Shown: positions 35,077-43,845, counted from the first letter of the stretch. The stretch: DNA of 64,000 bases from Bacillus sp. SJS (GCF_000732485.2 NZ_JAQV02000024.1:124001-188000); one strand, 5' to 3'. A program made the numbers and translations. Notes: generated from the sequence alone by a model not told the origin.

Positions 35077-35958
35077 CTAAACCCCATTAATCCGCATCCC
35101 TGACAAATCACTTTGCTGAATCTCCACCTCTTGCAGATTACACTCCACAAATCGGCTTCCTTTCAGGTCACAACGTTCAAATGTGACAGACGGCTGATTC
35201 TCATCAAGGCTCGTATCCTTAAACTGAACCCCGCCCATCGTTACATGGTCGATCCGACTGCCGGACATATTCAAATCAGCCAGCAGACTGTTTCTGAAAT
35301 TGATATTTTGAAACTTGGACTGGCTCAGATTGCAATTGCTGAAATGGCTGTTCATCACATTGCTGCTGCTGATGGAGCTGCCGGCTATATTCACTTTAAA
35401 GAAGTCGCTTTCGTCCATCCCGCAGCTTTCATATTGAGTGCCTGAGAGATCACGATTTTGTACTTTTTCGGTTTCATCATTCGTATTTGTCCGCTTCTCA
35501 TAGCAAAACTCATCTTCGGATTCATACACTCTATTAAAACCTGCTTTTTCATAAAAATAATGATTATTCAGCTGCCTGCTGGACGTTTCCAGCTCCCAGG
35601 AAGTGACCTTCGGGTACGCCTCTTCTGCCAATTTAAGCGCAATCGATCCAATCCCTCTCCCCTGTAAGGAAGGGCTTACAAAAATACGGTCGATTCTCGC
35701 GTGCAAATTGCCTGCGAGTGTCATAATCAATCCGCCTGCTATCTTTTCATCTTCGAGGATTTTGTAATAGACTAAATCCCGAATACTGTACTCCGTCATA
35801 TGAATGGACTGATATCCTGGCGGCTGGATATTGTAATCTATGATTTCATCCTCTTCACAAAGCCATTTCTTTGCTTCTTCATTAAAGGTTTCCTTCATGA
35901 TGCTTGTCAGGGTTTCAGCGTCCGATAAGGAAGCTCTTTTTATCGTTATGTTGGACAT
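35077..35958 (-). CDS. GNAT acetyltransferase fused to pentapeptide repeats
   Basis: 293 residues with two modules. Residues 1-155 are a GNAT N-acetyltransferase: acetyl-CoA loop VSPSLQGRGIGSIALKLAEE and the C-terminal YFYEKAGFNRVYE. Residues about 165-290 are pentapeptide repeats of the A(D/N)LXX type (DLSGTQYES, SHFSNCNLSQSKFQNINFRNS, DLKGSRFVECNLQEVEIQQSDLSG) that should fold as a right-handed beta-helix. Such helices mimic DNA or act as scaffolds. Start ATG 35958 has GGGAGATTAAGAGAAAT upstream. The combined function is unknown; resistance or tRNA/protein modification are options. Confidence 0.87.
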   Translation of the reverse strand: MSNITIKRASLSDAETLTSIMKETFNEEAKKWLCEEDEIIDYNIQPPGYQSIHMTEYSIRDLVYYKILEDEKIAGGLIMTLAGNLHARIDRIFVSPSLQGRGIGSIALKLAEEAYPKVTSWELETSSRQLNNHYFYEKAGFNRVYESEDEFCYEKRTNTNDETEKVQNRDLSGTQYESCGMDESDFFKVNIAGSSISSSNVMNSHFSNCNLSQSKFQNINFRNSLLADLNMSGSRIDHVTMGGVQFKDTSLDENQPSVTFERCDLKGSRFVECNLQEVEIQQSDLSGMRINGV

Positions 35959-35984
35959 ATTTCTCTTAATCTCCCTATTATGTA

Positions 35985-36533
35985 TTATGATTCATTCCAT
36001 CTGCCCATGAGAATAGTGCTGTAGAATTTGCCGTCTGATAAAAGCTTATCCTTTTTTAAAATACCTTCTGTTTCAAATCCCAGTCTGCTATAAATCTTTA
36101 TCGCCCGGTCATTCGTTTCCAGTACCTTTAAATTCATTTTCTTTATTCCAATGGAGTCTGCCCAGGTAATCGATTCTTTTAATAGATTCACGCCAATCCC
36201 ATACCCCCAGAAATCCATCAGTACGCCCACTCCAAATTCTGCTTTATGCGAGGATCTTTTCAATTGATTTCCTTCACACCTCGAAAATCCCACAATTTCT
36301 CCATCCACTTCGGCAACTAAAAACAAATGGCTCGGCATTTCCGTATCAGTCTTAATCAGCCGTTCAAAGCCTGTTTCATCAATAAATCCCTCTCCCTCCT
36401 CCCTGTCTAAATTTTCTGTTTCTCCATCAATGCGGGCTCTTACTTTGGACAGCATCCTTGCGTCACTATTTACGGCAGACCTGATTGAATATTCAAGGTC
36501 CTTCACTTTAAATGTTCGATTCTTATTCTTCAC
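35985..36533 (-). CDS. GNAT-family N-acetyltransferase
   Basis: 182 residues. The acetyl-CoA site is FGVGVLMDFWGYGIGVNLLKESI (WGYGIG in place of the usual RGxGxG/A), followed by NDRAIKIYSRLGFETEG near the C-terminus. Closest in style to RimJ/RimL- or phosphinothricin-type acetyltransferases; substrate unknown. GTG at 36533 follows GATAGGAGAATCCC. It lies 26 bases upstream of the fused GNAT-pentapeptide gene, a likely two-gene operon. Confidence 0.87.
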   Translation of the reverse strand: MKNKNRTFKVKDLEYSIRSAVNSDARMLSKVRARIDGETENLDREEGEGFIDETGFERLIKTDTEMPSHLFLVAEVDGEIVGFSRCEGNQLKRSSHKAEFGVGVLMDFWGYGIGVNLLKESITWADSIGIKKMNLKVLETNDRAIKIYSRLGFETEGILKKDKLLSDGKFYSTILMGRWNES

Positions 36534-36637
36534 GGGATTCTCCTATCTTGATTTGTTCACATCTTCTCTATCCATATTAAGGGAGTTACGATTAATCGGG
36601 CAATATTTTCTTTGGTAAGGGGCAACTCTATACTATT

Positions 36638-36895
36638 TCAGCTTTTTCTAATGATTAAAGCAGTCATTCCATTTACGATTACTCCAAATAAAAAAGCATA
36701 AGAAAAGTACATGCTGGATATGACCAGCACTTATCCTTATGCATCCAGAAAAAACGGCAGCAGAAAGACAAGAATTCCTGCTCCAAGAAGGATCAAAGCC
36801 GGAAGAAAACGATATTTCACTGAAATTTCCAATGTTACCTAGATAAAAATCATAATTAAGAAGATAGGTAAAATAAAACTAAAGATTGTGTTCAT
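36638..36895 (-). pseudogene. small membrane-protein gene with three in-frame stops
   Basis: From ATG 36895 (AGGAAG five bases upstream) one reading frame gives MNTIFSFILPIFLIMIFI, stop (TAG at codon 19), then hydrophobic VKYRFLPALILLGAGILVFL...LDA, stops at codons 53 and 55, then SYAFLFGVIVNGMTALIIRK and a stop at codon 86. The pieces join in one frame into a plausible three-helix protein of about 85 residues. It looks like the small YesK-like membrane proteins, from memory only. Alternatively it is three tiny membrane peptides. Confidence 0.6.
36696..36742 (-). terminator. terminator-like hairpin within the decayed gene
   Basis: GCATAAG/CTTATGC outer stem and TGCTGG/CCAGCA inner stem, followed on the minus strand by TTTTTTATT. 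It overlaps the region after the second in-frame stop of the decayed membrane-protein gene, so it may stop transcription there. Confidence 0.5.
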
Positions 36896-37024
36896 TTAAT
36901 CTTCCTATCTCCATACCTCATTCCTATTTTACCATTTCCTTCTAAACACAAAGAATCATTTTCCTATTTTCATATTGACGCGCTGTTAAAATCCTCTATA
37001 ATTCAAACTAATTCAATACGAAAA

Positions 37025-37137
37025 CTCTTTTATCAAGAGCAGGCGGAGGGACAAGCCCTATGAAGCCCGGCAACCGGTTGACCATGGTCAATACGGTGCT
37101 AATTCTTGCAGCGTTTACGCTGACAGATAAGAGAGAG
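37025..37137 (+). promoter_or_regulatory. SAM-I riboswitch (S box) aptamer
   Basis: Core blocks are in order: ATCAAGAGCAGGCGGAGGGAC, GCCCTATGAAGCCCGGCAACC, a P3 hairpin on TTGACC/GGTCAA, GGTGCTAATTCTTGCAG and the closing GATAAGAGAG. It is on the plus strand, directly before the M14 carboxypeptidase gene. Its 3' strand GATAAGAGAGAGG can pair with the terminator 5' arm with one mismatch, so SAM binding should turn the gene off. Confidence 0.93.
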
Positions 37138-37153
37138 GGATCCCTTTGTGTGC

Positions 37154-37188
37154 AAAGCCTCTTTCTTATCCGGAAAGAGGCTTTTCTG
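37154..37188 (+). terminator. SAM-controlled terminator
   Basis: Perfect 12-bp stem AAAGCCTCTTTC/GAAAGAGGCTTT, 7-base loop, then TTCTGTGTTGT. It lies between the aptamer and the ribosome site. CCTCTTTCTTATC within it is the alternative partner of the aptamer P1 strand. Confidence 0.9.
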
Positions 37189-37215
37189 TGTTGTAAAACC
37201 TTTAGGAGGAAAGAA

Positions 37216-39570
37216 ATGAACAAGAAGCCGATTTTATCCGTTTTACTGAGCGCAAGTTTATTGGGAAGCCTTCTTCCCGCTCAAGCACTGGCCGGGGAGA
37301 CCGGAAGAAAGCAGAGTCTTTTCAATTCCGAACAATATGACTACATAACGTATGATGCTCTTAATGGGAAATTAGAGTCCTTTGAAAAGCAAAGCAGCCG
37401 TGTTCAATTGGACATTACAGGAAAATCTTCCACCGGCAAAAATTTATACACGGTCACTATTTCTGACAGCAAGTCTAAGGAAAGTGAACTTAAGTACAAG
37501 GGATTACGGAAGCTCATGAGAGAAAATCCGGAAAAAGCGCAGCGCTACCTGAAAGCAAATCCGGATATTAAGCCCCCGATTTTAATTCACGCGTCTATTC
37601 ATGGAACCGAATTTGTCGGTACAGATGCAGCACTCCGGTTAATTGAACGGTATGGATTTAAGAACGATCAGGAAACGAGGGAGATTTTGAAGAACTTCAC
37701 CCTGATTATCAATGTGGACGCGAATCCTGACGGACGTGTCGATGCTACCCGCTTTAATGGAAACGGGATTGATCTAAACCGTGATTTCGTGACACAGTCC
37801 CAGCTTGAAACGCAGGCTGCAGTAAAGCAAATCGCCGAGCTTAACCCTCTCGTACTTCTTGACCTTCACGGATATGTCAGACAGCGTGGAGAAGCAAAGC
37901 ATCCAGGACTGATTCTTCCGGGTACACCCCCTCATAACCCGAATTATGAATATGATTTGCTTTATAAGTGGATGAATCAGCAGGCAGAAGCGATGGAATC
38001 GAATATTGTCAGCGAAAAAGATAACTATGAGACCGAATTGTACAAAACACTGGAAGGCACTCACATCCCATTAAGAGATTCAAAATCCGGCTGGGATGTC
38101 TACCCTCCCATTTACACTCCCGCTTATGCCATGCTTCATGGCGGCCTTGGCTATACATTGGAAGCACCAACGAATGATTGGGATGGTGTGAAATGGCAGG
38201 TTGATGCTGTGAATGGCGCCCTGAAATTCGCTTTACAGAATAAGCAGGCAATGCTTCATGACCAGCTTGAAGTTTTTGACCGCGGAGTAAAGGGTGAGCA
38301 TCCGAACAATAAAGATGGCTTCTATCCTGACAGCTACATCATCCCGGAAAATAAAAAAGATAACAGCGCTGTGCAAAAGGTGGTCCATCATTTACTTAAA
38401 AATGATGTGAAAGTGGAGCAAGCGGCTAAACCATTTCGCGCAGATGGAAAGCGCTATGAAAAAGGGACCTATATTATCGATCTTAACCAGCCAAAGGCAG
38501 GTCTGGCTAACGCTTTTCTATGGGACGGAGAGGATATTACAAACGAAATTGATGCCATGTATGATATTTCCGCCTGGAATCTCTCTGAACTTTGGGGCTT
38601 TGATGCCATCCAAAGTAAAGAAGATTTGACCGTCCAAACAAAAGAAGTTCGGGCGGAAAGTGTCCGCGGAAAGCTGATTGGCAAAGGACCCTACTTGATT
38701 CCGAATACATCTGTAAATGCAGTTCGCCTTGTTAACTCTCTCATTGATCAGGGCGTTTCCGTCAAAAAAGATAACGAAGGAAATTTTTATGCTGAGGGAA
38801 AAGGAAAAGAGATTCAGAGAACTGTTCAGGCTTCCGGATTAACCATACGGACAAAAGCAGCCCCTAAAGAAGCAATCCCTCTTAAAAAACACAGGGTTGC
38901 CATTTTAAAGGATGGCGGCATGGGCAAAGTCCAGTCCCATTCAGGCACAAAGCTCGCACTCGAACGACTTGGATTTCAAGTATCTGAGGTTCATCCGAGA
39001 GATGTAGCCAATAATGGATTAAATGGATTTGATACCTTTATTTACAGCGGAAGCGCAAGCCTTACATCCTATAAGCTCAGTGAAGCAAATAAGGAATTCG
39101 GCTTAACTGGCGAAGATGAACTTATAAAGTTTAATGAACAGATCAAGCAGTTTGTCGAACAGAACGGCCATTTTATCGCGATTGGTGCAGGCGGTTCGCA
39201 GGCAGCTAAAGCTGCAGGATTGACGGAAGTGGAGATTAATAAAGGCTTTTCCAGCAGCAACGGAATTGTAAAAGTGGATTATCTCCCTTCCCCTCTCACA
39301 GCCGGGTACAGCAAAAACGATGCTGGTTTCGTATATGGTCCTGTTTGGTATTCAAATACAGAAGGCACAAACATTGCCGCCTCTTTTGTAAACAATGACT
39401 CCTTTTTTACCGCCGGCCACTGGAAAGACCGGTTACCGGCTAAAGGCCAGCCAGTCATCGTGCAGGAAAAAGACAAGCCGGTTACATTAATCGGCATTGA
39501 AGCAGGCTTTAGAAACCATACGGATTATTTATTCAGGCTGATTTCAAATGCCGTATTTGAGAAAGAATAG
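37216..39570 (+). CDS. secreted M14 zinc carboxypeptidase with C-terminal GATase-like domain
   Basis: 784 residues. Signal peptide 1-26 (LLSASLLGSLLPAQALAG). The M14 domain spans about 40-340 with zinc ligands H129 and E132 (SIHGTEFVG) and H218 (LDLHGYV), substrate arginine R174 (NPDGR), GIDLNRDF and catalytic glutamate E316 (TLEAPTND). Residues about 600-780 start HRVAILKDGG and resemble a class I glutamine-amidotransferase-like fold (GHFIAIGAGGSQAAK). It should trim peptides outside the cell. A SAM-I riboswitch controls it. ATG at 37216 follows AGGAGGAAAGAA; the longer frame runs into the riboswitch. Confidence 0.92.
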   Translation: MNKKPILSVLLSASLLGSLLPAQALAGETGRKQSLFNSEQYDYITYDALNGKLESFEKQSSRVQLDITGKSSTGKNLYTVTISDSKSKESELKYKGLRKLMRENPEKAQRYLKANPDIKPPILIHASIHGTEFVGTDAALRLIERYGFKNDQETREILKNFTLIINVDANPDGRVDATRFNGNGIDLNRDFVTQSQLETQAAVKQIAELNPLVLLDLHGYVRQRGEAKHPGLILPGTPPHNPNYEYDLLYKWMNQQAEAMESNIVSEKDNYETELYKTLEGTHIPLRDSKSGWDVYPPIYTPAYAMLHGGLGYTLEAPTNDWDGVKWQVDAVNGALKFALQNKQAMLHDQLEVFDRGVKGEHPNNKDGFYPDSYIIPENKKDNSAVQKVVHHLLKNDVKVEQAAKPFRADGKRYEKGTYIIDLNQPKAGLANAFLWDGEDITNEIDAMYDISAWNLSELWGFDAIQSKEDLTVQTKEVRAESVRGKLIGKGPYLIPNTSVNAVRLVNSLIDQGVSVKKDNEGNFYAEGKGKEIQRTVQASGLTIRTKAAPKEAIPLKKHRVAILKDGGMGKVQSHSGTKLALERLGFQVSEVHPRDVANNGLNGFDTFIYSGSASLTSYKLSEANKEFGLTGEDELIKFNEQIKQFVEQNGHFIAIGAGGSQAAKAAGLTEVEINKGFSSSNGIVKVDYLPSPLTAGYSKNDAGFVYGPVWYSNTEGTNIAASFVNNDSFFTAGHWKDRLPAKGQPVIVQEKDKPVTLIGIEAGFRNHTDYLFRLISNAVFEKE

Positions 39571-39575
39571 ACAGG

Positions 39576-39605
39576 AGAGAGCATCGGATACCGGTGCTCT
39601 TTTTA
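39576..39605 (+). terminator. terminator of the M14 gene
   Basis: Stem AGAGCATCGG / CCGGTGCTCT, one mismatch, loop of three, then TTTTT, directly after the stop at 39570. Confidence 0.85.
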
Positions 39606-39657
39606 ATGGAATAATATGATAGAATACGGGTAAAACGGCAAACATAGAGGAGATTCA

Positions 39658-40023
39658 ATGGAAAAAGAAAAAACCATCAGTTCAAAATACATCCAGCAGC
39701 ATCTGGCAAATGAACGGACGTATCTCGCCTGGGTGAGAACGGCTATCGCCATCATAGGGATTGGGTTTTTAATAACCAATCTCCACTTCAGCTTTATGGA
39801 CAAAGCATCTCCTGAAGCGAATACGCTGACCATCATCATAGGTCTATTTTCCATTATCTGCGGATTTTCTCTCATTCTGTTTTCTACATTCGATTATCGA
39901 AGGAAAACAAAGCAAATTGACGAGCAGACCTTTCGTCCTTCACGCCATATTGTCACTTGGGTTTCCGCTTTGCTTGTCATCATTATTTTGATTTTTTCCC
40001 TTTATTTCTTTTTAATTTTTTAG
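39658..40023 (+). CDS. DUF202 (YidH-type) membrane protein
   Basis: 121 residues, three membrane helices (AIIGIGFLITNL, TIIIGLFSIICGFSLILF, SALLVIIILIFSLYFF). The start HLANERTYLAWVRTAIAIIGIGF is the DUF202 signature. Function unknown. ATG at 39658 follows AGAGGAGATTCA. Followed after 56 bases by the FAD monooxygenase gene. Confidence 0.87.
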   Translation: MEKEKTISSKYIQQHLANERTYLAWVRTAIAIIGIGFLITNLHFSFMDKASPEANTLTIIIGLFSIICGFSLILFSTFDYRRKTKQIDEQTFRPSRHIVTWVSALLVIIILIFSLYFFLIF

Positions 40024-40079
40024 CTCTACTCGTTGCAGGAGGATCATGTTTTTATTCAGTTCATTAAGGGGGAAACGTT

Positions 40080-41576
40080 ATGTCTGCTCAAGTATTAATT
40101 ACAGGAGCTGGCCCTACCGGTCTGGTGCTCGCCCTTCGTCTGGCCAAGCACGGGATTTCGTTCCGGATTATTGATCAAAACAAAGGACCTGGTGAATCCT
40201 CCCGCGCTCTTGTCGTTCATGCGAGGACACTGGAATTTTACCATCAGCTGGGCTTTGCTGATGAGGTCATTCAACTAGGAATCAAAATGAAATCCGTCCA
40301 CCTTCTTGAAAACGGACAGGAAAAGGCTGAGCTGGAGCTGGCTGATTTAGGAGAAGGTTTAAGCCCTTATCCGTTTATCCTTAGTCTCGCTCAGGATGTT
40401 CACGAACAATTTTTAGTTAAGAAACTGCAAGAGCAAGGCATTGAAGTGGAATGGGAAACAGAGCTCCTCTCCTTTACGGACCATGGAGATGAGGTGGAGG
40501 CTGTCATCCGCAAAAACGGACAGACAGAATGTGCTCGTTTTGACTACATATGCGGCTGCGACGGAGCCCACAGTACGGTCCGGAAAACCCTGAACTTCAA
40601 CTTCCCCGGCGGGACATATGAAGAGCTGTTTTATGTAGCGGATGTAAAAGCAGCCGATGACGGGATTGAAAAAGACGGATTTTACATGTTCATTGATCAT
40701 GGCGGATTTTGTGCATTTATCCCGGTCCGCACAACCGGGATGAGGAGAGTCGTTGGAATTGTACCGAAAGAAATGAGAAATTCACAGGATCTTTCCTTTC
40801 AAAACCTACGGCCTATCGCTGAAAAACAAGTTGGTTTATCTATTCTCGATGTGAACTGGTTCTCCACCTATCGGGTTCATCATCGCGTCAGTGAACATTT
40901 CCGCAAAGGCAGAGCGTTTATCGCCGGAGATGCCGGCCATATCCACAGTCCCGCTGGGGGTCAGGGAATGAACACCGGAATTGGGGACGCCGTCAATCTC
41001 TCCTGGAAGCTCGCCGCCGTCCTGCAAGGAAAAGCAGATCCGGATATTTTAGACACGTACGAATCCGAGCGGATCGCTTTCGCACGGCTGCTCGTTTCCA
41101 CTACCGACAGGGCCTTCCAGCCACTGGTCGGCAGAGGCATTCAAAGTAAGCTAATCCGCAAGGTCCTCTTCCCTATTGTTATACCAGCTCTGCTTAAGGT
41201 ATCGAATGCACGTAAAAGAGCGTTTAACCTGCTCTCTCAAACCCGTATTCATTACAGAGGCAGCAAGATAAGCGATGGTAAAGCAGGAAACATCCATGGC
41301 GGGGACAGGCTGCCATGGATCAAGACAGAAAGCGGGGATAACTATGAACCCCTGAAGTCGATGGAATGGCAGATACATGTGTACGGGGAGGCAAGCCGAA
41401 ATCTGCGGGAATTTGCCGTTGAAAAAGATATTGAGCTGATAGAGTTTGAGTGGAATTCCGAGATGGCGAAGGCTGGATTTGAAAAGGATGCGGTCTATTG
41501 GGTAAGGCCGGATGGACATGTGGGGTTTGCTTTTGGGAGGGATCAGGATAGAGAGGTTCGGGACTTTATTTTATAG
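40080..41576 (+). CDS. FAD-dependent aromatic monooxygenase-like protein
   Basis: 498 residues of the group A flavoprotein hydroxylase class (PheA/TfdB/MhpA-like). FAD motifs: GAGPTGLVLALRLAKHG at 7-23, the DG motif CGCDGAHSTVRKTL near 157, and the GD motif AGDAGHIHSPAGGQGMNTG near 282. The C-terminal thioredoxin-like part is short and divergent. It hydroxylates an unknown aromatic or polyketide. ATG at 40080 follows GGGGGAAACGTT. Confidence 0.9.
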   Translation: MSAQVLITGAGPTGLVLALRLAKHGISFRIIDQNKGPGESSRALVVHARTLEFYHQLGFADEVIQLGIKMKSVHLLENGQEKAELELADLGEGLSPYPFILSLAQDVHEQFLVKKLQEQGIEVEWETELLSFTDHGDEVEAVIRKNGQTECARFDYICGCDGAHSTVRKTLNFNFPGGTYEELFYVADVKAADDGIEKDGFYMFIDHGGFCAFIPVRTTGMRRVVGIVPKEMRNSQDLSFQNLRPIAEKQVGLSILDVNWFSTYRVHHRVSEHFRKGRAFIAGDAGHIHSPAGGQGMNTGIGDAVNLSWKLAAVLQGKADPDILDTYESERIAFARLLVSTTDRAFQPLVGRGIQSKLIRKVLFPIVIPALLKVSNARKRAFNLLSQTRIHYRGSKISDGKAGNIHGGDRLPWIKTESGDNYEPLKSMEWQIHVYGEASRNLREFAVEKDIELIEFEWNSEMAKAGFEKDAVYWVRPDGHVGFAFGRDQDREVRDFIL

Positions 41577-41611
41577 TAATGGTTTTTGTAAAACAAGGTA
41601 AAGTCAACAAG

Positions 41612-41660
41612 TAAGACCACCATTTGAGCTGTGACGGCGATTAGGCTGGTCTTTCTTATT
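41612..41660 (+). terminator. terminator of the monooxygenase gene
   Basis: AAGACCA (41613-41619) / TGGTCTT (41647-41653) with TTCTTATT following; long inner loop with possible extra pairing. Confidence 0.65.
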
Positions 41661-41790
41661 CCGATTCTGATTAAAGCCTTCCCTTTTTCAAGGTGACACT
41701 TACGTATAAACCCAAAATTTATTATATTCTCAAGTATAAGAGGGAGGGTTGTTCAACCTTAAATGGAATAGTACATGGCAAGTAGCTTTT

Positions 41791-42342
41791 TCAGGAATTG
41801 AAATAATGAATGATTTCAAAGCCCACATAGTCTCTTTTCTCTGGATATTTACTTCGATAATAACAATCCCAGTAACTCACGACTTGACTTTCTATTGTAT
41901 TGTAGAATCTTTTATTTTCTGAAATGAAAGACTTTATCTCCCGCTTATCAAGATGATTTATATTATCTTTTATCACTTCTAGGATTTCTAATACATATTC
42001 TCCTGTAAGCCGGATTAAATAAGGAACATTCCAATTATAGGTACTTGTTTGATCCATCATTTTTCTAACATGATTCTCTCTAATAAAACCATTTTCATGC
42101 CTTGTAAACAGGCAATTTAATATTGCTTGCTGTCTGTCAGTTAATAAACTGTAAGACGATAGATATGGCTCATTATAGTAAATTCGTTCAGGAATAAATA
42201 ACTTAGATCCCCTAAAATTAACCTTGAAGCAGTGAGAAAAGCGTAACTTATTAGTTGCTTCAAGCACACTTAACACTTTGCTGACATCTTCTTCTAGTTC
42301 AGCTGGAAATGCTTTAAATAATTCATATTTCTTATCAATCAT
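41791..42342 (-). CDS. hypothetical protein, AT-rich
   Basis: 183 residues, no family recognised. No signal peptide or membrane helix. A central helical segment (LLTDRQQAILNCLFTRHENGFIRENHVRKMM) could be a winged-helix-like DNA-binding fold, followed by helical EYVLEILEVIKDNINHLDKREIKSF. Base composition is lower in GC than its neighbours, which may mean recent acquisition. ATG at 42342 has only a weak AAAAAGTT-type upstream site. Confidence 0.6.
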   Translation of the reverse strand: MIDKKYELFKAFPAELEEDVSKVLSVLEATNKLRFSHCFKVNFRGSKLFIPERIYYNEPYLSSYSLLTDRQQAILNCLFTRHENGFIRENHVRKMMDQTSTYNWNVPYLIRLTGEYVLEILEVIKDNINHLDKREIKSFISENKRFYNTIESQVVSYWDCYYRSKYPEKRDYVGFEIIHYFNS

Positions 42343-42383
42343 ATCCGCACCAACTTTTTAAGGGCATTGTTTTTTAGAGTTTA

Positions 42384-42420
42384 AAATAAAAATAGAGCTG
42401 CTTCAAAAAAGCAACTCCAT
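42384..42420 (-). terminator. terminator of the tRNA-Val gene
   Basis: Minus-strand stem GAGTTGCTT/AAGCAGCTC followed by TATTTTTATTTT, eight bases after the tRNA. Confidence 0.8.
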
Positions 42421-42427
42421 TTCCATA

Positions 42428-42499
42428 TGATCTGGGAGGGATTCGAACCCCCGACCCCCACGCTGTCAACGTGATGTTCTCCCACTGAACTACCAGATC
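42428..42499 (-). tRNA. tRNA-Val (anticodon GAC)
   Basis: 72-base cloverleaf: acceptor GATCTGG/CCAGATC, D stem GTTC/GAAC, anticodon stem TCACG/CGTGG with loop TTGACAG (anticodon GAC, reads GUC and GUU), T arm with GGTTCGAATCC. Discriminator A. The CCA tail is not encoded. It is a lone tRNA gene, followed by its own terminator. Confidence 0.93.
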
Positions 42500-42644
42500 G
42501 CGATATGTAATTGTGCCCGCCCTTCAGCTGACTTTCTCTATTATATTTCTCCGCCCCTGCCCTGTCAATAACTTATCCAAATAAATCGTCTTCTCTGAGC
42601 CCTTTTGCTACAATGAGTCTATCAATAACGAGGAGGAACTTTAG

Positions 42645-43280
42645 ATGACGGTTAAGATTCAGGTGTTTTCAGATTTTGTATGCCCTTTCTGTTTTATTGG
42701 AGAGGAGCCGCTTCGGCAGGCGGTGGAAGGAAAGGATGTCGAGGTAGAGTTTATGCCGTTTGAGCTTCGTCCTTATCCGATGGAGGGAATGTCTCCGAAT
42801 AGCGATTATATTCAGCAGGCATACAAGCAGTCGGTTCAGCCGCTGGCACAGCGGTTTGGGGTTCAGATGGAGCTTCCGATGGATTTGGATCCTGTGCCGC
42901 ATACGCATCTTGCGCATCAGGGCTATCAGTTTGCAAAGGAGCATGGTGTGGGTCAGGCTTATGTGGATGCGGTGTTTAAGGCTTATTGGCAGGAGGGGCA
43001 AAACATTGGAGATGTTACCGTTCTGACGGGCATTGTCCGCGAGCTTGGCTTAAATGAAGCCGCTTTTCAGGATGCGATTACTGGCGGCACGTATGTACAG
43101 GATCACAAAGAGGCATTGAATTTGGCAAAAAATGCTGAAGTTCAAGCGGTTCCGACCTTTATAATTGGGAACCAAAAGCTTCAGGGTCTTCATTCAAAGG
43201 AATCCATTGAACAGGTAATTGAAGATGAGGCGAACGGCGGTATGTTCGAGGGAGCCTCTTGCGGACCTGAAGGCTGCTGA
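42645..43280 (+). CDS. DsbA-family (FrnE-like) thioredoxin-fold oxidoreductase
   Basis: 211 residues, cytoplasmic. Active-site CPFC at C13-C16 (SDFVCPFCFIGEEPLR), helical insertion, cis-proline loop VQAVPTFIIG near 170. This is the FrnE/2-hydroxychromene-2-carboxylate isomerase-like branch of DsbA proteins. The C-terminus ends in SCGPEGC, an extra cysteine pair possibly for metal or disulfide. ATG at 42645 follows GAGGAGGAACTTTAG. A 25-base gap separates it from the next gene. Confidence 0.88.
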   Translation: MTVKIQVFSDFVCPFCFIGEEPLRQAVEGKDVEVEFMPFELRPYPMEGMSPNSDYIQQAYKQSVQPLAQRFGVQMELPMDLDPVPHTHLAHQGYQFAKEHGVGQAYVDAVFKAYWQEGQNIGDVTVLTGIVRELGLNEAAFQDAITGGTYVQDHKEALNLAKNAEVQAVPTFIIGNQKLQGLHSKESIEQVIEDEANGGMFEGASCGPEGC

Positions 43281-43305
43281 ACTTTTTAATAGGGAGTGAT
43301 TTAAA

Positions 43306-43845
43306 ATGGCTAAAACAGAAGCTTTTACAGATGCCATCTATGACGCGATTGATGAGGTAACTGGTGTACAGGACGGCAAGCAATGGATTGTGACCCGGTC
43401 AGGGAAGCTTGGAATTAAAAGCCATCTCACGGAAATTGAGAACGAGTTTGATGCGAGTTTTCAGGAATTTGAAGCATGGCTGACAGATCTTCTCTCAGCA
43501 AAAAAACCTCCTGCCTCTTTAGAAGCGATAACCTTTTCGCTCTATGAGACGGCTGACACGATCAGCTTGTATGTGGCAGGATCAGAAGAATGGGATGAGG
43601 AGGGCGACTGGGCGCTGGCAAAGGATTATGCACCGCTGTCAGTCGAGCCTTATTTTCCGGTCTATAAGCCAATTTATCAGCTATTAGAGGATCATCTACC
43701 TGCTGGTTTATTTTTAGGTGCGGCGACGATGATTATTTTTGTGAAAGAGTTCGTATCGAAGCATGCGGAGCTTTTTCCGGATGGTGTAATTCTTGGAGCC
43801 GGATTTGACGGCGGAGATGTGTATGACTTTATGGAATTGAATTAA
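43306..43845 (+). CDS. conserved hypothetical protein
   Basis: 179 residues, acidic, no membrane helix. It starts MAKTEAFTDAIYDAIDEVTG and ends LGAGFDGGDVYDFMELN. No domain recognised. ATG follows GGGAGTGATTTAAA. Probably cotranscribed with the DsbA-like gene just upstream and ended by a strong hairpin. Confidence 0.65.
   Translation: MAKTEAFTDAIYDAIDEVTGVQDGKQWIVTRSGKLGIKSHLTEIENEFDASFQEFEAWLTDLLSAKKPPASLEAITFSLYETADTISLYVAGSEEWDEEGDWALAKDYAPLSVEPYFPVYKPIYQLLEDHLPAGLFLGAATMIIFVKEFVSKHAELFPDGVILGAGFDGGDVYDFMELN

Noticed and set aside
37060-37215. N-terminal extension of the M14 protein
   Set aside because: This stretch is the SAM riboswitch and terminator; the signal peptide begins at 37216 with a strong ribosome site.
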